Of a stretch of DNA of 5,807 nt, positions 1-5,807 are shown one piece after another. Origin of the DNA: an uncultured Spirochaetaceae bacterium (GTDB taxonomy: Bacteria > Spirochaetota > Spirochaetia > Treponematales > Treponemataceae); assembly GCA_902772605.1 (NCBI GenBank), contig CACYBG010000012.1, forward strand, positions 1 through 5,807, read 5' to 3'. The notes below the pieces were generated by a model, which saw only the letters and a program-made list of their open reading frames with translations, was not told the DNA's origin and searched no databases. Position numbers and translations under genes: made by a program. Numbering within the stretch: the first letter of the stretch is position 1; each line of letters begins with the position of its first letter.

Positions 1-1476
1 GACTGGGAATATTATTCGTTCGTACTTTCAAACTGCTACCTCAAAATCAATCGGAAGGAAATCAAAAGGATTTTCGGCTCGGAAGCGGAATTTGAAAATC
101 AGCTTGAAAAAATAAATTCACTTTCAAATCCAGACAAAAAAAATCAATACATCGCAAAATATTATGCACCGAAAAGCGACGACATAAATGCGGTTGATTA
201 CAAGACCGAGCGTCTTTTTTATACGCGACGGAATGCACTGAACATCGATAAAATCAGAAACTACATCGAAGCGGAATTTCCACTCGAAAACATATCCGCT
301 GCAGATTTGAAAAAACGCAATCTTTTTCTGGCCGAACTGATTTACGAAGCTGCAACGCATAACAACACGTCCGGAGTTTTCAAGGCCTGCCACAAAGGTT
401 TCGGTGGACACAACAGGGATGCACTTTCCAGAATCCTGGGTGAAATCAAGCTTCACGTTCCGGTGCTCATCGACTCCGATTATCCGGTACATGTTTTTCA
501 GGAAGACTCGAATGAACTCGTAAAAAAAATCCGCGGAATCGACATTGCGTATCTGGACCCGCCGTACAATCAGCATCAGTATGGAAGCAACTATCATCTT
601 TTGAACACGATTGCAAAATGGGACCACATTCCTGCAAAGCTCGAACTGAACGAAAAAGGCGAACTCAAGGAAAAGGCTGCAATCCGTCACGACTGGATAA
701 ACACGCGTTCCAACTACTGTTACAAACAGAAGGCGACCGAATATTTTGAAGATTTAATCGACAATCTGGATTCAAAAATCATACTGATAAGTTACAGCAC
801 GGACGGAATCATACCGTTTGAAGAAATGCAGCGCATCTGCATGAAAAAAGGAAAAGTCTCAATCGTCACGAACGAATACACGACATACAGGGGCGGAAAA
901 CAGAGCAACAAAAGGCAGAACACGAACATAGAATTCATCCTCTGCATCGACACGACCAAAAAAGCGTCGAAGGAAACATGCGAGCAGATTGAATACATTT
1001 TCACCAGAAAAAAAAGCATGCTGATTTTCAAACAGAAATTCAACGAATCGAAACTGAAAGATGCATGTACGAAAGTTGACGGCGACAGTCTGATTTTTAA
1101 AATCAACGGAAAAAAAATCGGCATAAGGACCAACTCTTTTTTTACGCTGGAAATTCCTGAAGAACTGTACGAACTTCCGACACTGACCCTTTTGACGCTG
1201 AATGCAAAACTCGAATCCTGCGCATGTCAGACGAAAGAAGAAGAACTCGAACAGATAATTTCCAAGCTCGACGGTGATTTTGAAAAGTCGCGCAAATTCA
1301 TAAGGCTGATTCCACCGACGCTCAGAAAACTTGCGCACAAAAAAAACAGGGAAGCGTTCTACAGTTGGCTGAAAAAAATACAGGCCTTGGAAAACGAATT
1401 TCCAGACCTGTATCCAATCATCAGGGATAAAATCAATGCGACCCTTGAACTGGCCGAAATCAGATTCAGCACTTAA
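1..1476 (+). CDS. D12-class (FokI/MboIIA-like) adenine-N6 DNA methyltransferase, 5'-truncated by window edge
   Basis: The reading frame is open from base 1 to the TAA at 1474-1476, giving 491 visible residues. The start codon and, presumably, the S-adenosylmethionine-binding FxGG motif lie upstream. A TTG at 307 is internal: coding sequence clearly continues before it, including YYAPKSDDIN and a lysine/tyrosine-rich stretch like those of FokI/MboIIA-type methylases. The catalytic motif IV is at visible residues 186-189 (bases 556-567) in the context DIAYLDPPYNQHQYGSNYHL. The DPPY followed by N-x-x-Q-Y-x-x-N-Y-H-L-L is typical of this subgroup, which transfers a methyl group to adenine N6 in a short DNA site. 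The target-recognition region should lie mostly before DPPY, as in Dam-like enzymes. The roughly 300 residues after DPPY include a charged, helical C-terminal extension (FIRLIPPTLRKLAHKKNREA). No restriction nuclease is visible, so it could be a solitary methylase or half of a restriction-modification system continuing upstream. Family call is firm; specificity is unknown. Confidence 0.88.
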   Translation, partial: DWEYYSFVLSNCYLKINRKEIKRIFGSEAEFENQLEKINSLSNPDKKNQYIAKYYAPKSDDINAVDYKTERLFYTRRNALNIDKIRNYIEAEFPLENISAADLKKRNLFLAELIYEAATHNNTSGVFKACHKGFGGHNRDALSRILGEIKLHVPVLIDSDYPVHVFQEDSNELVKKIRGIDIAYLDPPYNQHQYGSNYHLLNTIAKWDHIPAKLELNEKGELKEKAAIRHDWINTRSNYCYKQKATEYFEDLIDNLDSKIILISYSTDGIIPFEEMQRICMKKGKVSIVTNEYTTYRGGKQSNKRQNTNIEFILCIDTTKKASKETCEQIEYIFTRKKSMLIFKQKFNESKLKDACTKVDGDSLIFKINGKKIGIRTNSFFTLEIPEELYELPTLTLLTLNAKLESCACQTKEEELEQIISKLDGDFEKSRKFIRLIPPTLRKLAHKKNREAFYSWLKKIQALENEFPDLYPIIRDKINATLELAEIRFST

Positions 1477-1488
1477 TTCAGGTACGAA

Positions 1489-2358
1489 TCATTTTTTTCC
1501 GGATTTTTCAACCTGCTGGATTTTTAAAATCGCCTCGCCGGTCTGAATCAATTCTTCCCTTGTAAACGTTTCCTTATCCTTCAGCATTGCAGCAGGAACT
1601 CCATAAGCTTTTTCAAGGGATTCATCGGTCAAAACTTCATCGGGGGTTCCGTAATCCATGTCGCGGTTCGGGTAAAACAGAATCACCTTTTCGGCAAAAC
1701 GTCTGGTCAAATCAAGTTCATGCATCGAAATGAAAACGGAAGTTCCAGTTGCCGCACAAAAATCCTTGATGTATTCAAGAGCTGAAACCTTCTGCCTGTA
1801 CTCCATTGCAAAAAGCGGTTCATCCATAAAAATCGATGCGCTTCCATAAAGGATGCTGAATGCCAAAAGCACGCGCTGAATTTCACCCTTGCTGATTTCA
1901 ATCAATCCGTGGTTCAGGATGTTTTCCAGTTCAAAGACTTCAATCGTTTCCGAAAGCAAATCGTTCTGTTTTCCGCGAATCGATTTTGCATTTCCCTTCA
2001 ACGCACCGTGTGAATAAACGTATGAAAGCAAATTTGAAACCTTGTCGTCACTTTCAAATTCCATGTTCTGATAAATCACGGACGCAAGAAGGTTTTTCTG
2101 TTCGCCTTCAAGCACCGATATGTTTTTTCCGAAAAGATTTATGCATCCGGACTGAGGAATAAGACGACCGCTTGCAAGCATCATGAAAGTTGATTTTCCG
2201 GCACCGTTCGGTCCAATCAAGCTTGTAAATCCGGAAGGAATGACTCCCGTAAAATGATCGAAAACAGGCTGAGGCACAATCTGCTTTCCGTTTTCGTCCA
2301 AATCGCCTTCAACCATCGGATATGAAAAAGAAACATCTTCAAATGAAATACAGTCCAT
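1489..2358 (-). CDS. ABC-type ATPase, cytoplasmic ATP-binding subunit (FepC-like sequence, substrate unknown)
   Basis: A 289-residue protein starting at the ATG at 2358. An in-frame TTG 30 nt further upstream abuts the TetR stop codon, but the ATG is preferred because AAAGGA sits 6 nt before it and family homology begins at once (CISFEDVSFSYP). Visible motifs: A-loop Tyr13; Walker A GPNGAGKST at 49-57; Q-loop Gln97; Walker B SIFMDEP at 175-181; H-loop His213 in SMHELDL. The signature is ISKGE (155-159) rather than LSGGQ, and the D-loop reads FAME rather than SALD. About 15 residues rich in D/E/N/Q are inserted between Tyr13 and the next strand. The C-terminal GTPDEVLTDESLEKAYGV resembles iron/cobalamin importer ATPases. 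It lies 26 nt after the TetR gene and is probably cotranscribed with it. No permease or binding protein is in the window, so it may pair with membrane subunits encoded elsewhere or have a non-transport role. ABC ATPase is certain; substrate is not. Confidence 0.92.
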   Translation of the reverse strand: MDCISFEDVSFSYPMVEGDLDENGKQIVPQPVFDHFTGVIPSGFTSLIGPNGAGKSTFMMLASGRLIPQSGCINLFGKNISVLEGEQKNLLASVIYQNMEFESDDKVSNLLSYVYSHGALKGNAKSIRGKQNDLLSETIEVFELENILNHGLIEISKGEIQRVLLAFSILYGSASIFMDEPLFAMEYRQKVSALEYIKDFCAATGTSVFISMHELDLTRRFAEKVILFYPNRDMDYGTPDEVLTDESLEKAYGVPAAMLKDKETFTREELIQTGEAILKIQQVEKSGKK

Positions 2359-2364
2359 AATTTT

Positions 2365-2370
2365 TCCTTT
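2365..2370 (-). promoter_or_regulatory. Ribosome binding site deciding the ABC ATPase start
   Basis: AAAGGA on the minus strand ends 6 nt before the ATG at 2358. It supports this start over the in-frame TTG at 2388, which would place the site inside the coding region. Confidence 0.6.
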
Positions 2371-2384
2371 TATAGTCAATAGAA

Positions 2385-3038
2385 TCAACCGATTCTGCGC
2401 GTGTAATCGTCGATGAGCCTGTCCAATTCTTCAAATGCCGAATCATCAACAGGCAAAGAAAACAGTTCGCCATCGCCCGTAGCAGGATTTTCAACAATCA
2501 GGCGTTTTTTCTGCATCAGGTGATTTGACAGAGTGTCATTGATTCCGGACAGAAACCAATGGATGCAGGAATTTTTATAAGCTTCAGGCAAAAATATTTT
2601 TCCGTTGTTCATCAGAGACTTGAACAGAACTTCGGTCTGGGCATGAAGACGTTTTTCTTCGTTCGAGATGATTTCAGAAGCTTCCTTTGAAAAATATTTT
2701 TGACTCTGAACGAAAGTGTAAATCTGGAAAAGGGGTCTCTTTTCGTGCATCCTGAAATATCGGTTGATGATGCCCTTTAAAACCGATGAAGCGGAATATT
2801 TTTTCGTCACGGATTCCAAATCAGGAGGAAGGAAATTTATTGCTGAAAGATAATCGCCGCAGAATTTAAATGCAGCCTTTTCAATTGCATCGCGGCTTTC
2901 AAAATGATTGTAGAGGGACGCTTTTTTTATCCCCAGCCGTTCGGCAATGTCGGAAAGGCTTGTTGCTCCGGTTGATTTAAAAAACGAAATGTCAACCAGG
3001 GCCATGATTATCTCTTCACGACTGATTTTTTTCCCCAT
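2385..3038 (-). CDS. TetR/AcrR-family transcriptional regulator
   Basis: A complete 217-residue protein, typical length for the family. The N-terminal DNA-binding domain spans about residues 5-55, with the helix-turn-helix at roughly 27-46 (SLSDIAERLGIKKASLYNHF), a classic TetR pattern ending in the conserved LYNHFxSRDAI. The rest is a helical ligand-binding/dimerisation domain that diverges from anything I can name; its inducer cannot be told from sequence. The ATG start is supported by GGGAG at 3045-3049, 6 nt upstream. The ABC ATPase gene follows after 26 nt on the same strand, so the regulator probably controls both genes as one transcript. A sigma70-like promoter and an inverted repeat lie just upstream, consistent with autorepression. 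TetR regulators paired with ABC ATPases commonly control export or uptake of small molecules; that role is inferred from context here. Confidence 0.92.
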   Translation of the reverse strand: MGKKISREEIIMALVDISFFKSTGATSLSDIAERLGIKKASLYNHFESRDAIEKAAFKFCGDYLSAINFLPPDLESVTKKYSASSVLKGIINRYFRMHEKRPLFQIYTFVQSQKYFSKEASEIISNEEKRLHAQTEVLFKSLMNNGKIFLPEAYKNSCIHWFLSGINDTLSNHLMQKKRLIVENPATGDGELFSLPVDDSAFEELDRLIDDYTRRIG

Positions 3039-3057
3039 TCCAGACTCCCGATTCTCC

Positions 3058-3071
3058 CTAACTTCCGTTAG
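3058..3071. promoter_or_regulatory. Candidate TetR operator: perfect inverted repeat CTAAC-N4-GTTAG
   Basis: CTAAC (3058-3062) and GTTAG (3067-3071) are perfect inverted copies separated by TTCC. The repeat starts 5 bp downstream of the predicted -10 box of the TetR promoter, so it covers the likely transcription start, and it ends about 20 bp before the TetR start codon. A repressor bound here would block RNA polymerase. The short palindrome with a 4 bp spacer fits the twofold symmetry of TetR dimers. No second copy was seen in the window, and binding by the adjacent regulator is an inference. Confidence 0.55.
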
Positions 3072-3076
3072 TTTAC

Positions 3077-3105
3077 ATTGTATACCAGCTTGAAGGGTTT
3101 TGCAA
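3077..3105 (-). promoter_or_regulatory. Sigma70-like promoter of the tetR-ABC unit
   Basis: On the minus strand, a -35 box TTGCAA (3100-3105, 4 of 6 to TTGACA) and a -10 box TACAAT (3077-3082, 5 of 6 to TATAAT) are separated by exactly 17 bp. Transcription should start near 3070, giving a leader of about 32 nt before the TetR start codon and placing the inverted repeat over the start site. Confidence 0.65.
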
Positions 3106-3203
3106 CATCATAGAAAAGCTTTTTTTGCATGACGGTCGGAAATCAGCATGTCCCGCCCTAATCAATCGCTTAAAAATCTTCAGTTTAATTCCGTCAGTAG
3201 CTT

Positions 3204-3230
3204 TTAACTTTCTCCATTTCGGTGTATAAT
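3204..3230 (+). promoter_or_regulatory. Probable helicase promoter with perfect TATAAT -10 box
   Basis: TATAAT at 3225-3230 is a perfect -10 hexamer 18 bp before the helicase ATG. No good -35 box is at standard distance: the best are TTTTAA at 3202-3207 (17 bp spacer, 3 of 6) or TTAACT at 3204-3209 (15 bp spacer, 4 of 6). Predicted transcription starts near 3237, giving an unusually short leader of about 12 nt. Confidence 0.5.
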
Positions 3231-3248
3231 TAAGATTCGGTTTAAAAT

Positions 3249-5063
3249 ATGGCAGATTTAGAAAACCCTTTGGTAATACAGTCAGATAGGACTCTCATGC
3301 TGGACGTACATTCTCCCCGTGCAGAAGAATGTCGCAACTCCCTCATTCCATTTGCAGAATTGGAAAAATCTCCGGAGCACTGGCACACATATCGCGTCAC
3401 GGCCCTTTCACTGTGGAATGCATCCAGCGTCGGATTCAGCACGGAAAAAGTCATTGCCACATTGAAGGATTTTTCCCGCTATGAAATTCCCCAGTCCGTT
3501 GAGGTTTGGATTCAGGAAACCGGCGAAAGATTCGGAAAAATCAGATTGGTGCCCGGTCCAGTCCACGAGCAGACGGAAAACGGCAAGTCCATAAAGGAAG
3601 AATACCTGTATCTGGTCTGTAAATCGCCATACATCTACAAGCAGATTGAGCACAACGGACCGCTTAAAAAACAGCTGTTCCCCTGCGATTACGTGCAGCC
3701 CGAAGACAGTTGCGTTGAAGTTTCCGACGATGAAAAGAAATTCTGCTTCATGCTGAACCTTACCGACCGTGGAACCATAAAACAGAATCTCCTTGCGTTG
3801 AACTGGCCGGTAAAGGATGACGTACCGCTGATTGACGGAGACCCGATGGAAATCAACCTGAGGGAAACTACAGTCTCCGGAAAAAAGTTCGAAATCCGCG
3901 AATATCAAAAGGGGGCGGCTCAGGCTTTGGTCGGCGACAAGGGTCCGGGAACAGGATTCGGTACAATCGTACTTCCATGCGGTGCAGGCAAAACCATAGT
4001 CGGAATGGAATTGATGTCCATGCTCAAGACCAACACGCTGATTGTCACCACAAACATTTCGGCTGTCCATCAGTGGATTGACGAACTTGTAGATAAGACC
4101 GACCTTACCCGCGATCAGATTGCAGAATATACGGGAGAAAACAAGGACATAAAGTCAGTGACGGTCGCAACATATCAGGTGCTTACATGGAGACCCGAAA
4201 AAACAGGTCCCTACCCTCACTTTTCGCTGTTCCGCTCCCGAAACTGGGGTCTCATCATTTACGATGAAGTCCACATGCTTCCGGCTCCGGTTTTCAGGGT
4301 CGCAGCAGAATTACAGGCAGTACGAAGGGTCGGACTTACGGCAACACTGGTTCGCGAAGACGGTTGCGAGGGAAACGTGTTTTCACTGGTCGGACCGAAA
4401 CGTTACGACGTTCCATGGAAAGAACTTGAGCGCGACAGGTGGATTGCAAAAGCCGAGTGCATTGAAGTCAGGATTTCCATGCCCGATGACCTGAAATTCG
4501 AATATGTGGTTTCAAGCAAAAGGGAACAGAACAAAATTGCAGCGACAAATCCGCTTAAACTGCAAATCGTAAGGGAACTGGTCGAAAAATTTCCCGACGA
4601 CAAGATTCTGATAATCGGACAGTATCTGGATCAGCTCGACAGCATTGCAAAAATGCTCAACACTCCAATCATCACGGGTAAGACGAAAAATTCACTGCGC
4701 GATGAAATATATGCCGATTTCAGACAGGGAAAAATCAACGTTCTGGTCGTGAGCAAGGTCGCAAATTTTGCAATCGATTTACCGGATGCAAGCATGGCGA
4801 TTGAGGTGAGCGGAGTGTTCGGGTCAAGGCAGGAAGAAGCTCAAAGGCTCGGTCGTCTGTTGCGTCCGAAAGAAAGGACTGCAAGATTTTTCACCGTGGT
4901 TTCAAAAGATACGATTGACGAAGAATTTGGAACCAAGCGTCAGAAGTTTTTGGGAGAACAGGGATATTCTTACAGAATCATCCGATATGAGGACGAATCC
5001 AGTTTTGATGAACTGACCGTTCAAAATCAGCTGGAAGATAAAAGGTGTTCTGATTGCCGTTGA
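3249..5063 (+). CDS. XPB/Rad25 (ERCC3)-family superfamily 2 DNA helicase
   Basis: A complete 604-residue protein, within the usual bacterial XPB range and shorter than the eukaryotic protein. Residues about 6-90 match the XPB N-terminal domain (PLVIQSDRTLMLDV, then AEECRNSLIPFAELEKSPEH). Core motifs, in order: Walker A LPCGAGKT (242-249), motif Ia near LIVTTNISAVHQW (264-276), DEVH box (339-342), motif III LTAT (363-366), the XPB-specific RED motif (369-371), motif IV ILIIGQYLDQL (453-463), motif V VSKVANFAIDLP (501-512) and motif VI QRLGRLLRP (532-540). All catalytic residues look intact. In eukaryotes XPB opens DNA in TFIIH for transcription and nucleotide excision repair; bacterial homologues, known from spirochaetes and mycobacteria, are ATP-dependent 3'-5' helicases with a presumed repair role. 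The ATG is chosen because homology begins within six residues. No clear Shine-Dalgarno sequence precedes it. The last residues form a Cys-rich tail (RCSDCR). The next gene, 79 bp downstream, may encode its partner. Confidence 0.95.
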   Translation: MADLENPLVIQSDRTLMLDVHSPRAEECRNSLIPFAELEKSPEHWHTYRVTALSLWNASSVGFSTEKVIATLKDFSRYEIPQSVEVWIQETGERFGKIRLVPGPVHEQTENGKSIKEEYLYLVCKSPYIYKQIEHNGPLKKQLFPCDYVQPEDSCVEVSDDEKKFCFMLNLTDRGTIKQNLLALNWPVKDDVPLIDGDPMEINLRETTVSGKKFEIREYQKGAAQALVGDKGPGTGFGTIVLPCGAGKTIVGMELMSMLKTNTLIVTTNISAVHQWIDELVDKTDLTRDQIAEYTGENKDIKSVTVATYQVLTWRPEKTGPYPHFSLFRSRNWGLIIYDEVHMLPAPVFRVAAELQAVRRVGLTATLVREDGCEGNVFSLVGPKRYDVPWKELERDRWIAKAECIEVRISMPDDLKFEYVVSSKREQNKIAATNPLKLQIVRELVEKFPDDKILIIGQYLDQLDSIAKMLNTPIITGKTKNSLRDEIYADFRQGKINVLVVSKVANFAIDLPDASMAIEVSGVFGSRQEEAQRLGRLLRPKERTARFFTVVSKDTIDEEFGTKRQKFLGEQGYSYRIIRYEDESSFDELTVQNQLEDKRCSDCR

Positions 5064-5079
5064 TTTGACCCAATCAGTT

Positions 5080-5118
5080 TTCTGGAACCAGTTCGGGATG
5101 ACACTGCGGAATTGACGG
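5080..5118. repeat. Copy of a dispersed intergenic palindromic repeat (CHPELV-type)
   Basis: Read on the minus strand, these 39 bases translate without a stop as PSIPQCHPELVPE. This is the hallmark of a widespread family of short dispersed repeats whose spurious translations give CHPELVSGS-like peptides in many bacterial genomes. Its core can fold in plus-strand RNA: TTCTGGA (5080-5086) and TTCGGGA (5092-5098) pair over 7 bp, 3 of them G-U, around the loop ACCAG. The imperfect stem suggests a diverged copy. It fills half of the 79 bp gap between the helicase and the next gene. Only one copy is in the window, so the repeat call rests on recognising the family pattern. Confidence 0.6.
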
Positions 5119-5128
5119 TTTGATTTTT

Positions 5129-5133
5129 GGGAG
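5129..5133 (+). promoter_or_regulatory. Ribosome binding site for the XPB-companion gene
   Basis: GGGAG lies 9 nt before the ATG at 5143 and supports that start over later in-frame methionines such as residue 32. Confidence 0.65.
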
Positions 5134-5142
5134 TTGAAATTT

Positions 5143-5807
5143 ATGAAATTTAATTCTGAGGTAACGGACAAAATCACACATTGGAAAGAAAAACTCACAG
5201 CATTGCCGACCGATGTTTTTCTGGATTACGCCAGAATGTTTTTGGGAGAAATCTCAACCCCATTCAACAAGCAGAATCTTGTAACCCAGGTCGCCGTCTT
5301 TTTCTGTCAGGAAGAAAACAAAAAAAATGCAATCGCATTGATGGGAAAGAACGATTTGAAAATCCTCTCTCTTGTCAAGCTGATTCCTGAATCGACAAAA
5401 AAAAGCATCACCGAATTTTTTTCAGACGAAGCCGATTCATTTACAATCCGCGCGCACCTGCAGAATCTTGAAGAAAGGTTCATCCTGTATTCATACAAAT
5501 CAAACTCAAGCGGAAAAACGGTCTACGCAATCAACCCGATTATTGAAGATGCCCTAGGTTCCAAAATCGGAATGAACGTTTTGATTGAAAAATCCAGCGT
5601 CGAAAAACATCCCGAACCGACACCGATTTCCTTAAGCCCGATTTTTTTGGCATCATTCATTTCGTTCAGCCTCTATCATTCAGGCGTTTGCAAGACTGAC
5701 GGAACACTCAAGAAAAAAGCCGCAAAAGATTTTGCCGAAATATGCGGATTGGACGAAGCGTCGGAAAATTCACTTTTTTCAAATTCGGTCGAATATTTGG
5801 TTTCAGC
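5143..5807 (+). CDS. Putative XPB-companion protein (winged-helix / Helicase_C_3-like), 3'-truncated by window edge
   Basis: The frame stays open from the ATG to the window end, giving 221 residues of a longer protein. It has no signal peptide or clear membrane segment. Residues about 41-135 look like helical repeats followed by a winged helix: a helical stretch (KNAIALMGKNDLKILSLVKL), then LQNLEERFILYSYKS and a turn into TVYAINPIIEDAL. Residues 181-203 (GVCKTDGTLKKKAAKDFAEICGL) match the pattern T-x-x-G-x-L-x-K-x-x-x-K-x-x-A-x-x-x-G-L that I associate with the large protein encoded beside XPB in actinobacteria (Rv0862c next to Rv0861c in Mycobacterium tuberculosis). Those proteins end in a domain related to the XPB N-terminus (Helicase_C_3), which would fall beyond this window. 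Position directly after the helicase on the same strand supports a partner role. The gene is real (good RBS, consistent codon use); the family assignment is an inference from pattern and context, and function is unproven. Confidence 0.75.
   Translation, partial: MKFNSEVTDKITHWKEKLTALPTDVFLDYARMFLGEISTPFNKQNLVTQVAVFFCQEENKKNAIALMGKNDLKILSLVKLIPESTKKSITEFFSDEADSFTIRAHLQNLEERFILYSYKSNSSGKTVYAINPIIEDALGSKIGMNVLIEKSSVEKHPEPTPISLSPIFLASFISFSLYHSGVCKTDGTLKKKAAKDFAEICGLDEASENSLFSNSVEYLVS

Noticed and set aside
307..309. TTG at 307 as the methylase start codon
   Set aside because: The frame is open back to base 1 with family-like coding sequence, and there is no ribosome binding site just before 307.
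124..1338. Several minus-strand open frames (124-690, 792-1133, 859-1338) opposite the methylase
   Set aside because: Their Phe/Cys-rich low-complexity translations are what antisense reading of Lys/Glu-rich codons gives; the plus frame holds the DPPY motif and continuous homology.
1463..1498. Possible terminator between the convergent methylase and ABC genes (GATTC...GAATC followed by a T-run)
   Set aside because: Only a 5 bp stem with an 18 nt loop, or alternatively a 4 bp ATTC/GAAT stem, and the T-run is the lysine codons of the ABC gene read on the other strand; too weak to call.
3114..3126. AAAAGCTTTT palindrome followed by Ts in the divergent intergenic region
   Set aside because: It has no loop and no G+C-rich stem, so it is not a plausible terminator; it looks like simple A/T-rich sequence.
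3128..3158. GCATGAC / GCATGTC near-repeat in the intergenic region, considered as a second dispersed-repeat copy
   Set aside because: The similarity is limited to about six bases, and it neither folds nor translates into the CHPELV-type pattern.
3408..4070. A 220-codon open frame on the minus strand opposite the helicase
   Set aside because: It lies wholly inside the well-supported XPB gene, is Phe/Val-rich as expected from antisense of that codon use, and shows no recognisable domain or ribosome binding site.
4902..5198. A minus-strand 98-codon open frame spanning the gap after the helicase
   Set aside because: It runs across the dispersed repeat and into both flanking genes; such spurious frames are common over this repeat type.

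Overview
The window is about 5.8 kb of compact, moderately A+T-rich bacterial DNA. It holds five protein genes, two of them cut by the window edges. A bacterial XPB/Rad25-type helicase, lysine-rich proteins with many GAA/AAA codons, and the overall style suggest a spirochaete, most likely a Treponema. This is inferred from protein character; no rRNA or other decisive marker is present. I saw no tRNA, rRNA, CRISPR array, insertion sequence or integrase.

Layout: (1) Positions 1-1476, plus strand: the 3' part of a D12-class (FokI/MboIIA-like) adenine-N6 DNA methyltransferase with an intact DPPY motif; its start lies upstream of the window. (2) Positions 1489-3038, minus strand, convergent with the methylase across 12 bp: a two-gene unit of a TetR-family repressor followed by an ABC-type ATPase with no permease in view. 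A sigma70-like promoter and a perfect CTAAC-N4-GTTAG inverted repeat just upstream of the repressor suggest autoregulation. (3) Positions 3039-3248: a 210 bp divergent intergenic region with this promoter/operator and, facing the other way, a TATAAT box for the helicase. (4) Positions 3249-5063, plus strand: a complete XPB-family DNA helicase with Walker A, DEVH box, RED motif and motif VI. (5) Positions 5064-5142: a 79 bp gap that contains a copy of a dispersed palindromic repeat recognisable by its CHPELV-type translation. (6) Positions 5143 to the end, plus strand: the N-terminal 221 residues of a winged-helix-like protein. It resembles the companion gene found next to XPB in actinobacteria and may be the helicase's functional partner.

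The window reads as three independent modules: a DNA methylase (possibly from a restriction-modification system), a self-regulated ABC ATPase unit, and a probable DNA-repair pair of XPB and its companion. The most interesting points are the XPB/companion pair, the repeat inserted between its two genes, and the orphan ATPase with unusual signature and D-loop sequences under TetR control.
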